From positions 2,356,001 through 2,420,000 of the forward strand of contig NZ_BLPG01000001.1 of the NCBI RefSeq assembly GCF_011764445.1: a DNA stretch of 64,000 nt, written 5' to 3'. The stretch is from Phytohabitans rumicis. Its GTDB lineage: Bacteria; Actinomycetota; Actinomycetes; Mycobacteriales; Micromonosporaceae. The position numbers were made by a program, and so were the translations under genes. The notes under the pieces were generated by a model, which did no database searches, was not told where the DNA came from, and saw nothing but the letters and a program-made list of their open reading frames with translations. Below are positions 1 to 9,151 of the stretch, one piece after another. Each line of letters begins with the position of its first letter. The stretch's first letter is position 1.

Positions 1-368
1 ACGAGGAACGCCATGTTGACCGACTCGTCGAGGGTTACCCGGTCGGCCGGGTCGACGGCGACGGCGGCGGACCGCTCGTCGAGCCACTCCGTATGGTCGG
101 GCAGCGGCTCCGGGATCCACTCGCCGACGTAGCGCTCCCGCCGGACCCGCGCCGAGCGGAGCAGGTCGAGGCAGATGCGACTGGCGACCGTGGTCAGCCA
201 GCCGGCGGGGGCTTCGATGGCTTCGCGCTGCGGCTCGGACATGGCGTACCAGCGGGCGTACGTCTCCTGCACGACGTCCTCCGCATCGGCCAGCGAGCCG
301 AGGAGCCGGTACGCGAGATTGATCAGGTGACGCCGCTCACCCATGATCACGCTCAGTTGGGTGCTCAT
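1..368 (-). CDS. SigJ/ECF41-type RNA polymerase sigma factor, C-terminus beyond window
   Basis: Minus-strand frame open from an ATG at 368 to the window edge (about 122 residues seen). It begins MSTQLSVIMGERRHLINLAY and has region 2 features LADAEDVVQETYARW (residues 26-40) and the stretch RRERYVGEWIPEPL near residue 77. That last stretch is typical of SigJ/ECF41 sigma factors, which carry an SnoaL-like C-terminal extension acting as an internal regulator; that part lies outside the window. A strong ribosome site (GGGAGGTGATG) precedes the ATG. The stop of the DUF1707 gene is only 4 bp upstream, so the three left-end genes look like one operon. Family assignment is firm; the target regulon is unknown. 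Confidence 0.85.
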   Translation of the reverse strand, partial: MSTQLSVIMGERRHLINLAYRLLGSLADAEDVVQETYARWYAMSEPQREAIEAPAGWLTTVASRICLDLLRSARVRRERYVGEWIPEPLPDHTEWLDERSAAVAVDPADRVTLDESVNMAFL

Positions 369-372
369 ACCA

Positions 373-807
373 TCACCTCCCACGGAAGCGCTCGATGAGG
401 TCAATGATCACCACCAGGAGCACGCAGAAGGCCACCGGCACCGCGAGTGCCCACCAGGCATCGTCGGTGAAGCCGAGCACCACCGCGACCGGCAGGCCGA
501 ACAGCATCGCCAGGATGCAGGCCACCCCGTAGAGCGGCATGTCGTCGCCGCCGGACCCCACCTTGCGCAGCGGCAGCGGCGGGGGTGGCTCCGGAAGCTC
601 GGGGTGCGGTGCCGGCAGGTCGGCGAAGACCCGCAGCAGCTCGGCCTGGGTCTTCGCCACCTTGGCGGTTTCCATCCGCCGCTCGAACTCGGCGGAGTCG
701 ATGCGGTTTTCGGCGACGTGGGTCCTCAGCGCCTGCTCGGCCGCGCGGATCTCCGGCGTGCCGATCCGCAGCGCCAGCCGGGCCGGCGGCAGGTCCTGAA
801 GACTCAC
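373..807 (-). CDS. DUF1707 domain membrane protein
   Basis: 144 residues from a GTG start. Residues about 12-65 match the actinobacterial DUF1707 pattern (LRIGTPEIRAAEQAL, then IDSAEFERRMETAKVAKTQ and FADLP). A proline-rich linker follows, then two hydrophobic segments (about 92-111 and 116-137). DUF1707 is common at the N-terminus of small actinobacterial membrane proteins, with no agreed biochemical role. The GTG overlaps the TGA of the upstream gene by 4 bp (GTGA), and the sigma factor begins 4 bp downstream. The protein could be membrane-linked to that sigma factor's signal, which is inference from position only. Confidence 0.8.
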   Translation of the reverse strand: MSLQDLPPARLALRIGTPEIRAAEQALRTHVAENRIDSAEFERRMETAKVAKTQAELLRVFADLPAPHPELPEPPPPLPLRKVGSGGDDMPLYGVACILAMLFGLPVAVVLGFTDDAWWALAVPVAFCVLLVVIIDLIERFRGR

Positions 808-1350
808 CCGCCGAGCGTAGCCTCCTGCAGGGTGGTGGCCAGACCTTCGACGTCGCGCACTCCGCCCCAGGCAGGGGCCAGTACGGTGTGCTCGACGTCG
901 ATGCCGTACATCTGGCTGTCCTGCGCGCCCTGCAGCCAGAGCCCGTCATGGTAGGCGTAGTACAGCGGGGCCGCCGCCGGTATGGCGGCCGGTCGCACGA
1001 CAGTCGCCTCCGGAACAGGCCGCCACGTGGTGATGTCGTCCAGCACAGCGACGATCGTGGCCTGCGGGTTCAGCTCCGCGAGCCGCCGCGGGGTCGCCTC
1101 GCTGCCGACCAGCACCGCGACGTAGACCTTGCCGTCCACGACCCGGCGGGCATCGCCGTCCAGCACCTTGTCGACCGCGACGACGAAGGTCGCGTAGTCG
1201 TCTGCCTCCCGCTCGGTCAGGGCCGCGCGTGGCCGGCGCTGTCCGCCAGGTAGGTCTCCGGGAACGGTGTCGCATGCGCCGCCGACGCGGGGCGACCAAC
1301 ACGCTGCCGAGCGTGACGACGGCAACCACGAACACTTGGCGCAGGCGCAT
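804..1350 (-). CDS. Secreted hypothetical protein, frame broken twice
   Basis: From an ATG at 1350 the frame encodes a signal peptide (MRLRQVFVVAVVTLGSVLVA). The continuation ASAAHATPFPETYLADSAG is in a second frame, and the rest (LTEREADDYATFVVAVDKV to the stop at 804) is in a third. Adding one base in the G run at 1289-1292 and one at 1220-1222 restores a single protein of about 180 residues with a normal signal-peptidase site. I do not recognise the mature domain; it contains a short alpha/beta-looking region and several Tyr/Trp. Another ATG at 1428 would add 26 residues. The end overlaps the DUF1707 start by 4 bp, which supports a genuine translated gene. See the finding on G/C-run deletions. 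Confidence 0.5.
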
Positions 1351-1506
1351 GAAGGGCTGCTTGGCCGTTGTCTGTAACTCCGTACTCGTCTCGATGGGTG
1401 GAGTGGCTCCGGAGACCGAGGCAAACATAGAACGACCCGCTTCGATTCCCCTTCGATTCCGCTTCGAGTCGCCGACCCGCCGGCCCTGGTGCGGCAGGAT
1501 GGCGGG

Positions 1507-3915
1507 GTGCTGCCCGTCGAAAAGGTCCTGCCCGCGATCGGCGACGCCCTGCGGAACGCAGGTGCCGCCGTCCTCGTGGCGCCGCCGGGCACCGGAAAGA
1601 CCACGATCGTGCCGCTGGCGCTCATGGACCGCATACCCGGCCGCATCGTGGTCGCCGAGCCGCGCCGGGTCGCCGCCCGCGCGGCGGCGCGCCGGATGGC
1701 GGCCCTGCTGGGCGACCGGGTCGGCGGGCGGGTCGGCTACGCCGTACGCGGGGATCGCCGGGTCGGCGCGGCCACCCGGGTGGAGGTGGTCACGACCGGT
1801 GTGCTGGTCCGGCGGTTGCAACGCGACCCGGAGCTGCCCGGCGTCGGCGCCGTGATCCTGGACGAGTGCCACGAGCGGCACCTGGACTCGGATCTCGCCC
1901 TCGCGTTCTGCGTCGACGTACGCGCCACGCTCCGGCCCGACCTGCGGCTGCTCGCCGCCTCGGCGACCGCCGACACCGCGGCGCTGGCCCGGGCACTGCG
2001 GACCGAGGAGATCATCACCGCCGACGAGGCGCTGTATCCGGTCGACGTGGTGTGGGCACCGCCGCCCCGGCCGGTCAACGCGCCGCACGGCCTGCGCGTC
2101 GACCCGCGGCTGCTCGACCATGTCGCCGCCACGGTACGGCGGGCGCTGGCCGACCACGACGGCGACGTGCTGGTCTTCCTGCCCGGAGCCGGCGAGATCG
2201 CCGCGGTCGCGTCCAGGCTGCGCGGGGCCACCGTGCTGACCCTGCACGGCCGCCAGGACGCGGCCGCCCAGGACGCCGTGCTGCGGCCGGGCACGGGCCG
2301 GCGGGTCGTGCTGGCCAGCGCGGTCGCGGAGAGCAGCCTGACCGTGCCGGGCGTCCGGGTCGTCGTCGACGCCGGCCTCAGCCGGGTGCCGCGCACCGAC
2401 CACGCCCGCGGGCTGGGCACGCTGGTCACCGTGCCGGTGTCCCGGTCGACGGCGGATCAGCGCGCCGGCCGGGCCGGGCGGGAGGCGCCCGGTGCGGTCT
2501 ACCGCTGCTGGTCGCCGGCCCAGCACGACCGGCTGCCGGCCCAGCCCGAGCCCGAGATCGCGGTGGCCGACCTGACCGGCTTCGCGCTCGACCTGGCCTG
2601 CTGGGGGCATCCGGACGGGGCCGGGCTGGCGCTGCCGGACCCACCCCCGGCGGGCGCGATGCAGGTCGCGTTCCAGACGCTGCGCGCGCTCGGCGCCGTC
2701 GACGCCGGCGGCCGGGTCACCGCGCGCGGGCGGGCCATCGCCGCCGTCGGCGCGCACCCGCGGCTGGCGCGGGCACTGCTCGACGGCGCCCCCATGGTCG
2801 GCGCGGACCGCGCCGCGCAGGTCGTCGCGCTGCTCACCGACCAGGTCCCGGGCGAGGATCTGGTCGCGGCGTGGCGCCAGCAGCGCTCCAGCGCCGACCA
2901 CCACTGGAAGACGGAGGTACGCCGGCTGCGCGCCGAAGCCGGCGACGGGTCGAGGACCGACCTGCCCGACGATCTGGCCGCCGGGCTGGTGGTCGGTCTG
3001 GCGTACCCGGAAAGGCTGGCCCGGGCACGGCAGCCGGGCGGCACGGCGTACCTCATGGTGAGTGGGACCGCGGCGGACCTGACGCCGGGGTCGGCGCTGG
3101 CGGGCGCGGCGTGGCTGGCGATCGCCGCCGCGGACCGCGACCAGAGTCGGCCCGCGGCGCGGATCCGGGTGGCCGCCGCGATCGACGAGGCGACCGCCCG
3201 GGTGGCGGGCGCCGACCACCTGACACGGGGCCAGGAGGTGGCCTGGTCCGGCGGCGACGTCGTGGCCCGCGCATTCGAGCGGCTCGGTGCGGTGACGCTG
3301 GTCGAACGGCCGCTGCGCGACCCGGACCGCGACGCGCTCGACCGCGCCCTGGCCGACGGCCTGCGCCGCGAGGGCCTCGCGCTGCTGCGGTGGGGCCGCG
3401 ACGCGCGTGCGCTGCGCGAGCGGCTGGCGTTCTGCCGGCACGCGCTGGGCGCGCCGTGGCCGGACGTGTCCGACGACGCCCTGCTCGGCACGGCCGAGCA
3501 GTGGCTGGGTCCGGAGCTGCACGCGGCACGGCGCCGGGCCGATCTGGAACGCGCCGACATCGTCACCGCGCTGCGCAGGCTGCTGCCGTGGCCGCAGGCC
3601 GCCGCGCTGGACCGGGTGGCGCCGGAGCGCCTCCCGGTGCCCGGCGGTTCGCGGCTGCGGGTGGACTACGCCGATCCGCAGGCGCCCGTGCTGGCGCTGC
3701 GGGTGCAGGAGGCGTTCGGCTGGCAGCAGGCACCCGTGATCGCGGATGGACGGGTGCCCGTGCTGCTGCATCTGCTGTCGCCCGCGGGCCGTCCGGTCGC
3801 GATCACCAACGACCTGGAATCCTTCTGGCGTACGGGATATCCGCGGGTACGCGCCGAGCTGCGCGGCCGGTACCCCCGTCACGCGTGGCCCGAGGATCCC
3901 ACCACCGCGCGCTGA
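1507..3915 (+). CDS. hrpB: ATP-dependent helicase HrpB
   Basis: About 802 residues, the usual HrpB length. DEAH/RHA-type helicase motifs appear in order: Walker A APPGTGKTT (residues 25-33), motif II DECHERH near 121, motif III SATAD, and motif VI DQRAGRAGR near 317. The C-terminal HrpB-specific region (LPVPGGSRLRVDYADPQAPVL) is near the end. The protein is a cytoplasmic ATP-dependent RNA helicase of unsettled physiological role. I chose the GTG at 1507, giving VLPVEKVLPAI like other HrpB proteins, with GGATGG just upstream; an in-frame GTG at 1489 is the alternative. It is divergent from the broken secreted gene and stands alone. Confidence 0.93.
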   Translation: MLPVEKVLPAIGDALRNAGAAVLVAPPGTGKTTIVPLALMDRIPGRIVVAEPRRVAARAAARRMAALLGDRVGGRVGYAVRGDRRVGAATRVEVVTTGVLVRRLQRDPELPGVGAVILDECHERHLDSDLALAFCVDVRATLRPDLRLLAASATADTAALARALRTEEIITADEALYPVDVVWAPPPRPVNAPHGLRVDPRLLDHVAATVRRALADHDGDVLVFLPGAGEIAAVASRLRGATVLTLHGRQDAAAQDAVLRPGTGRRVVLASAVAESSLTVPGVRVVVDAGLSRVPRTDHARGLGTLVTVPVSRSTADQRAGRAGREAPGAVYRCWSPAQHDRLPAQPEPEIAVADLTGFALDLACWGHPDGAGLALPDPPPAGAMQVAFQTLRALGAVDAGGRVTARGRAIAAVGAHPRLARALLDGAPMVGADRAAQVVALLTDQVPGEDLVAAWRQQRSSADHHWKTEVRRLRAEAGDGSRTDLPDDLAAGLVVGLAYPERLARARQPGGTAYLMVSGTAADLTPGSALAGAAWLAIAAADRDQSRPAARIRVAAAIDEATARVAGADHLTRGQEVAWSGGDVVARAFERLGAVTLVERPLRDPDRDALDRALADGLRREGLALLRWGRDARALRERLAFCRHALGAPWPDVSDDALLGTAEQWLGPELHAARRRADLERADIVTALRRLLPWPQAAALDRVAPERLPVPGGSRLRVDYADPQAPVLALRVQEAFGWQQAPVIADGRVPVLLHLLSPAGRPVAITNDLESFWRTGYPRVRAELRGRYPRHAWPEDPTTAR

Positions 3916-4048
3916 TCGGATGTCGGATTGCGCGCGGGCAAGCGCGGCACTGTGCATGCCTTGTTCCGCGCCTGCGCCGTAGAGGACGGTGAATCTGTTG
4001 CGGTGGCTCCGGACCCTGGTCACGTTGTCGAACGTGAAGGGAAGTCCG

Positions 4049-5368
4049 ATGCTGTGCACGCGGAGCAGGATGGGTCCGGCGCTGGCGGCGGCCAGCGTGA
4101 TCGCCGTGGTGGCGGGCGGCAACTCCGCGGTGGTTGCATCGCCGCGCGGCGCCGGGATCGAGCGGGTCAGTGTCTCCACCGGCGGCGGGCAGGCCGACGG
4201 TGACAGCGCGTTCCAGGCGATCAGCGCGAACGGGCGGTTCGTGGCCTTCGATTCCTTCGGATCGAACCTCGTACCGCAGGACACCAACGGCGCGTTGGAC
4301 GTTTTCGTGCGGGACCGGCGGGCCGGCACCACCGAACGGGTCAGCGTGTCCGGCACCGGCCAGCAGGGCGGCGGGGACAGCTACGGTCCGGCGATCAGTG
4401 CCGACGGCCGCTACGTCGCCTTCGGCTCCTTCGCCGATTTGGTACCTGGGGACATCAACGGCATTCCGGACATCTTCGTGCGAGACCGGCTGGCCGGCAC
4501 CACGACCCAGGTCAGCGTCTCGAGCTCCGAAGTACCCGCGGACTACGAAAGCCGATTCCCAGCGATCAGCGCCGACGGCCGGTACATAACGTTCTCCTCC
4601 TCCGCGGGCAACCTGGTCCGGGGTGACACGAACGAGGCCATGGACGTCTTCGTGCGGGACCGGCTGGCCGGCACGACCACCCGGGTCAGCGTGTCCAGCA
4701 CCGGCGGGCAGGCCGACGGCATCAGCGACGACGCGGCGATCAGCGCCAACGGCCGGTTCGTCACCTTCGCCACCGACGCGGCCAACCTGGTCCGGGGTGA
4801 CACGAACGACAACACCGACGTCCTCGTGCGGGACCGGCTGGCCGGCACGACCACCCGGGTCAGCGTCTCAAGCTCTGGCGGGCAGGCCAACGCCTACAAC
4901 GTGGACCCGGTGATCAGCGCCGACGGCCGGTACATTGCGTTCGAGTCGTACGCTGCGAATCTCGCTGGCGGCGACACCAACGACACCCCAGACATCTACG
5001 TACACGACCGATGGGCTCGCAGTACCACCCGGGTCAGCGTGTCGAGCACCGGCGAGCAACCGGACAGATTCGCCGGCGGGGCAAGCATCAGCGCCAACGG
5101 CCGATGGGTGCTGTTCTACTCCGACGCCTCGAACCTGACCCCAGCCGGCGGCGACGGGCTGGCGGGCGCCTTCGTCCGGGACCGGCTAGCCGGCACCACC
5201 ACCCGGGTCACTCCGTTGAACCCCGGCTGGGAATCCGAGACGGAGAGCATCTACCTGGCCAAGATCAGCGCGGACGGCCGGTCCATTGTGTTCACCACCG
5301 CCGCCGCCAACCTTGTCCCGGACGACACCAACGACCGGTACGACGTGTTCGCCCGGGACATCGGCTGA
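4049..5368 (+). CDS. Secreted seven-bladed PD40/TolB-like beta-propeller
   Basis: 439 residues. An N-terminal signal peptide (hydrophobic MGPALAAASVIAVVAGG) is followed by seven repeats of about 58 residues, each with IS(A/N)(D/N)GRxVxF and (D)VFVRDRLAGTTTRVSVSS. This is the PD40/WD40-like propeller seen in TolB C-termini and many secreted actinobacterial proteins. The blades are so alike that the DNA is a degenerate 174-bp tandem repeat. No catalytic domain is attached, so it is probably a binding or scaffold protein outside the cell. The ATG at 4049 is chosen because GAAGGGAAG precedes it; the frame is also open from a GTG at 3989. Exact ligand unknown. Confidence 0.85.
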   Translation: MLCTRSRMGPALAAASVIAVVAGGNSAVVASPRGAGIERVSVSTGGGQADGDSAFQAISANGRFVAFDSFGSNLVPQDTNGALDVFVRDRRAGTTERVSVSGTGQQGGGDSYGPAISADGRYVAFGSFADLVPGDINGIPDIFVRDRLAGTTTQVSVSSSEVPADYESRFPAISADGRYITFSSSAGNLVRGDTNEAMDVFVRDRLAGTTTRVSVSSTGGQADGISDDAAISANGRFVTFATDAANLVRGDTNDNTDVLVRDRLAGTTTRVSVSSSGGQANAYNVDPVISADGRYIAFESYAANLAGGDTNDTPDIYVHDRWARSTTRVSVSSTGEQPDRFAGGASISANGRWVLFYSDASNLTPAGGDGLAGAFVRDRLAGTTTRVTPLNPGWESETESIYLAKISADGRSIVFTTAAANLVPDDTNDRYDVFARDIG

Positions 5369-5382
5369 CAGCGGCCCGGCTT

Positions 5383-7566
5383 CTATGTGGTGTCCGGCCG
5401 GCCCTCGACGTGGAGCTGCGGCAGCACGCGCTCCAGCGGCGCGGGCAGCCACCAGTTGGCCCGGCCGAGCAGGTGCATGGCGGCCGGCACCAGCAGCATC
5501 CGCACCACGGTGACGTCGATGAGGATGGCCACCGCCATGCCGAAGCCGAAGACCTTGACCGCGATGTCCGAGCTGGGCACGAACGCCGCGAATACCGCGA
5601 GCATGATGGCCGCCGCCGCGGTGATCACCCGTCCGGTACTGGCGAGTCCGTCGCCCACCGCGCGACCGTTGTCCCGGGTGCGGACCCAGCCTTCGCGCAT
5701 GCGGCTGAGCAAGAACACCTCGTAGTCCATGGACAGTCCAAAGAGGATCGCGAACATCAGTACCGGGATGAACGCGGCGAGCGGCGTCGCGGTGTCGATG
5801 CCGATCAGCTGACCGAGCCAGCCTCCCTGCAGCGCGAGCGCCACCACGCCGTACGCCGCCGCGACCGACAGCAGGTTGAGCGCCGCCGCGGTCAGCGGGA
5901 TCACGACGCTGCGGAACGCCAGCATCAGCAGAAGCATCGACAGCAGCACCACGCCGCCGATGAGCAGTGGGAGCCGCTTGGCGATGTTGGTGTTGGTGTC
6001 GATCGCGGTCGCGGTCACCCCGCCCACGTACGCCTCGGCGTCGGTGCCGGCGGTGGCGGCCGGGATCACCCGCTCCCGGATGGTGCGGACGAGTTCCTCG
6101 GTGGCGGCGTCCTGCGGCCCGGTTGCCGGCACCACGGTCATCAGCGCGGTGTCACCGGCCGGGTTGAGCTGGGCTGGCGACACCGCCGCGACGCCGGGCG
6201 TTTCGGAGAGCTCGGCACCCAGGCGGGCGGCGACGGCCACGTCGGCGACCAGCAACAGCGGCCCGTTGGCACCCGGCCCGAAGCCCTCGGCCACCGCGTC
6301 GTACGACCGCCGGCTGGACGTGCCCGCGCCGTCGTTGCCCGCGTCCGGGAAGCCGAAGTTGACGCTGAGGAACGGCACAGCCAAGGCGAGCAGCGCCGCC
6401 ACCCCGGCCAGCATGCCCACGACGCGGTACCGGCGTACCAACCGGTTCCACCACGTCCAGCCGCGGGCCGGCCCCATCCGCGTGGCCTTGCGGGTTACCA
6501 GCGGTACCCGCAAGCGATCGATCCACTTGCCCAGGTAGCCCAGCAGCGCGGGGAAGAGCGTGACCGCCGCGGCCAACACCACGAAGACGGCCACCATCGT
6601 GACGGCGGCCGCCCCGCTCATGAAGGACAGCCCCATCGCGAACAGCCCCAGCATGCTCACCAGCACGGTGCCGCCGGCCACGAGCACCGCCCGGCCGGCT
6701 GTGTCCATTGTGGCCACCGTGGCGTCCTCCGGGTTCAGGCCTTTGGCGCGCCACTCCCGGAAGCGGGTCACCATCAGCAGGGCGTAGTCGATGCCCAGCG
6801 CGATCCCCAGCATCGAGGCCAGCACCGGCGCCCAATCGGGCACGTCGAGCAGCGCGGCGACGAGTCCGGTGAGCGTTCCGCTGACCGCCAGCCCGGCGAT
6901 CGCCACGCCGAGCGGCAGCCCCGCCGCGACCACGGTGCCGAACATGACCAGCAGGATGACGGCCGCCACCAGCAGGCCGATGCCCTCGGACCCGACCTCG
7001 TTTCCCTCGGCCACCTGGATGGAACGCCCGCCAAGCGCGACCTCCAGCCCCGGGCGGCTGGCCTCCTCGGCCGCCCCGAGGAGGCGCTCGGTGTCGGCGA
7101 CCGGCATGTCCGCCGGGTTCGCCACGTCGAGGTTCAGCCTGGCCAGCAGCGTCCGGCCGTCCGCGGATACGCCGCCGGGCGACGCGTACGGGTCGTCCAC
7201 GCCGGCCACATGAGGCAGGCCGGCCAGCTTGGCGAGCAGGGCGGCCACCTCTTCGCGTACGGCCACGTCGGTCACGGGGGTGTTCGCGCGTACCACGACG
7301 TCGACGCTGTCGCCGGCGCGCGCCGGGAACCGCTGCGCCAGCCGATCCTGGGCCAGCTTCGAGTCGGAGCCGGGCGCCGAGTAGTCGGCCGCGAAGTCAC
7401 CGCCCAATATGGACGACAGCCCGAACGCGATCGCGAGGCCCACCAACCAGGCCAGCAACACCCGCCCGCGCCGGCGGAAGGCTAACCCGCCAAGACGGCC
7501 GAGCACGCCCGGCCGCGCACGGGCCGGCGCCGGGCGTTCCTGGGTTCTGGGCAGGGTGACGGTCAT
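5383..7566 (-). CDS. MMPL/RND family transporter
   Basis: 727 residues with the MMPL layout: one N-terminal membrane helix (RVLLAWLVGLAIAFGLSS), an extracytoplasmic domain, a helix bundle including LGIALGIDYALLMVTRFRE, a second extracytoplasmic domain and a second bundle including FGLSMDYEVFLLSRMREG. The paired GIDYALLM and SMDYEVFLL motifs are the MMPL proton-relay signature. Family members export lipids or drugs using the proton gradient. The ATG at 7566 has an ideal AAGGAGG Shine-Dalgarno 5 bp away. That region lies inside a 10-bp perfect inverted repeat (7564-7598). The gene is convergent with the propeller gene, with 14 bp between stops. Substrate unknown. Confidence 0.9.
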   Translation of the reverse strand: MTVTLPRTQERPAPARARPGVLGRLGGLAFRRRGRVLLAWLVGLAIAFGLSSILGGDFAADYSAPGSDSKLAQDRLAQRFPARAGDSVDVVVRANTPVTDVAVREEVAALLAKLAGLPHVAGVDDPYASPGGVSADGRTLLARLNLDVANPADMPVADTERLLGAAEEASRPGLEVALGGRSIQVAEGNEVGSEGIGLLVAAVILLVMFGTVVAAGLPLGVAIAGLAVSGTLTGLVAALLDVPDWAPVLASMLGIALGIDYALLMVTRFREWRAKGLNPEDATVATMDTAGRAVLVAGGTVLVSMLGLFAMGLSFMSGAAAVTMVAVFVVLAAAVTLFPALLGYLGKWIDRLRVPLVTRKATRMGPARGWTWWNRLVRRYRVVGMLAGVAALLALAVPFLSVNFGFPDAGNDGAGTSSRRSYDAVAEGFGPGANGPLLLVADVAVAARLGAELSETPGVAAVSPAQLNPAGDTALMTVVPATGPQDAATEELVRTIRERVIPAATAGTDAEAYVGGVTATAIDTNTNIAKRLPLLIGGVVLLSMLLLMLAFRSVVIPLTAAALNLLSVAAAYGVVALALQGGWLGQLIGIDTATPLAAFIPVLMFAILFGLSMDYEVFLLSRMREGWVRTRDNGRAVGDGLASTGRVITAAAAIMLAVFAAFVPSSDIAVKVFGFGMAVAILIDVTVVRMLLVPAAMHLLGRANWWLPAPLERVLPQLHVEGRPDTT

Positions 7567-7598
7567 CGGATCCTCCTTCATGGATAACGGATCCGATG
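7564..7598 (-). promoter_or_regulatory. Perfect inverted repeat covering the MMPL start codon
   Basis: CATCGGATCC at 7564-7573 and GGATCCGATG at 7589-7598 are exact reverse complements separated by 15 bp. In the minus-strand transcript the second arm contains the MMPL start codon and abuts the AAGGAGG ribosome site. The element could be a protein operator or an mRNA hairpin hiding the start. No regulator gene lies beside it. Confidence 0.5.
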
Positions 7599-7700
7599 CT
7601 TCCGGGCGGCCGGCCCCGCGTCGTCCGCCCACGAGCGGCACCGCCTACGTACCGGCGCCTACCCGCGCCACACCCCGACTACGCCCCTCGACGTACGCCC

Positions 7701-9044
7701 CTACGCCGCGAAGCGCCGGGGGTACCACACTCCGATGGCTCCCCCGGTGCGGCGGCAGGTGACCGCGGCAGGACCGGCCTGGCAGCCGACGGCGTCGCGG
7801 GCGACCCCCAGCACCCGGGTGGTCCAGGCGGCCGGATCCAGCTCCGCGATCCAGGTACGGCTGGTGCCGGGCTCCGTCCGCACCCCTAACATGCGCCCGT
7901 CCGGGGCGATCGACCGCGACGTCTCCCACCGCCCGAGGTCGGCGATCTGCCGGCCACTGTTCGCGTCGAGAACCGCGATCTGCGCGGGCCCGGGCGCCTT
8001 GCCGAACCCGAGCAGGGTGGATCCGGCATAGCTCAGTTGTTCCCACCGGTCGTCGGCCCACCGGGTGCGCCCGGTGTCCCGTTCCAGCATCCGTACGCCG
8101 CTGCGGCCCTTCCGCCCGCTGACGCACAACTCAGCGCCACAGCCGTCGACGGCCTCGCTGGACAGGTCGATGTCCGCCTGCCAACGCCGGTCCAGTCGAT
8201 CGAGGCCGTACGCCGTGGCCACCGGCCGGTCACCGGCCCAGCCGGCGACCAGCAGCAGCCCGCCGGCGACCTGCACCCCGGGCGCGCTGCCGGGCGCGGC
8301 CCCGTTCTCGCCCCGCGACAGCGTGCCGCTGCTCACCACGGCACCGGTGCGCACATCGCGTACCTCGGCCCGACCGCGGTCCGACCACCTGACCAGGCGA
8401 CTCCGGTCGGGTAGCACCCACTCACCCGAGGGCACCGACATCGCCCACCGCGCCTGCCCGGTGGTCAACGCGACAGCCTGATAGGTGTCCATCCGCCCGC
8501 CGGGTGCCCGGGACGACAGCAGGAGCTCACCGGCGCCGGCCTGGACCCACGAGCCGGAACGCCGCCACAGAAACCGGCCGTCCGCGGCGCGTAACGCGAT
8601 CGTCTGCGGCTGGAATTCGCCGGTGTGCAACAGCAGCGTGCCCTCGACGACGTTGGCGCCGTACACCGCACCGGACGTCAGCACCGAGACCTGCCACGCC
8701 GGCACGGCGCCGGCCACGCCGTACCTGATGACCGTCCGCTCGCCCGGCCCGGCCTGTGCGCCCCTCGCCCGCACCAGGTAGAGGCCGTCGGCGCTGGCCG
8801 CGACGATGGGCTGGTCGGTCCGGGCCGGCACGCCGGGAAATGTCTGCTCGAGCAGCGCGACCCGTACCGGCGACGCCGCCACGGCCGTGGCCAATACCGC
8901 AGCCGCGGCGCCCAGCACCGCGGCCGTACGCCAGCGTTCCAGCCTGCTGGCCAAGGATCGGCCCGGCAGGACCGGCGGATCCCGCACCGCCCCGAGGTCG
9001 ATCACCGCACCCGCGGCAGCCCGTCGAGGCTGTCCGACTGACAT
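7701..9044 (-). CDS. Membrane-anchored PQQ-like beta-propeller protein
   Basis: About 447 residues. The N-terminus is cytoplasmic with basic residues, then a single anchor helix (AAVLGAAAAVLATAVAA, about residues 45-62). The rest has repeated Trp-docked motifs such as ALRAADGRFLWRRSG, LTTGQARWAMSVPSG and ERDTGRTRWADD, typical of PQQ-enzyme-like propellers. No dehydrogenase catalytic residues or cofactor site are apparent, so I read it as an extracytoplasmic scaffold like BamB rather than an enzyme. Four cysteines sit in the C-terminal blades (CGAELC and VGCQAGPAAVTC) and may form disulfides. The start could be the ATG at 9044 or a GTG at 9062. Confidence 0.8.
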   Translation of the reverse strand: MSVGQPRRAAAGAVIDLGAVRDPPVLPGRSLASRLERWRTAAVLGAAAAVLATAVAASPVRVALLEQTFPGVPARTDQPIVAASADGLYLVRARGAQAGPGERTVIRYGVAGAVPAWQVSVLTSGAVYGANVVEGTLLLHTGEFQPQTIALRAADGRFLWRRSGSWVQAGAGELLLSSRAPGGRMDTYQAVALTTGQARWAMSVPSGEWVLPDRSRLVRWSDRGRAEVRDVRTGAVVSSGTLSRGENGAAPGSAPGVQVAGGLLLVAGWAGDRPVATAYGLDRLDRRWQADIDLSSEAVDGCGAELCVSGRKGRSGVRMLERDTGRTRWADDRWEQLSYAGSTLLGFGKAPGPAQIAVLDANSGRQIADLGRWETSRSIAPDGRMLGVRTEPGTSRTWIAELDPAAWTTRVLGVARDAVGCQAGPAAVTCRRTGGAIGVWYPRRFAA

Positions 9045-9151
9045 GCCTACATCATCCGCCACCCAACGCGTGGCGGACGAGCCTCGGTCCTGGGTGGCAC
9101 GTCCTACTCTGAGGTCGGCGTGCCGTCGCCGGGGTGCTGAGGTGCGATGTC

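Noticed and set aside
946-4356. Very long minus-strand open frame opposite HrpB
   Set aside because: It is the antisense shadow of hrpB; its composition is Arg/Gly/Pro/His-rich with no domain, while the plus strand carries complete helicase motifs.
5011-7485. Plus-strand open frame of about 820 codons opposite the MMPL gene
   Set aside because: Shadow rich in Gly, His, Gln and Arg with no membrane helices; the MMPL gene on the other strand is complete with an ideal ribosome site.
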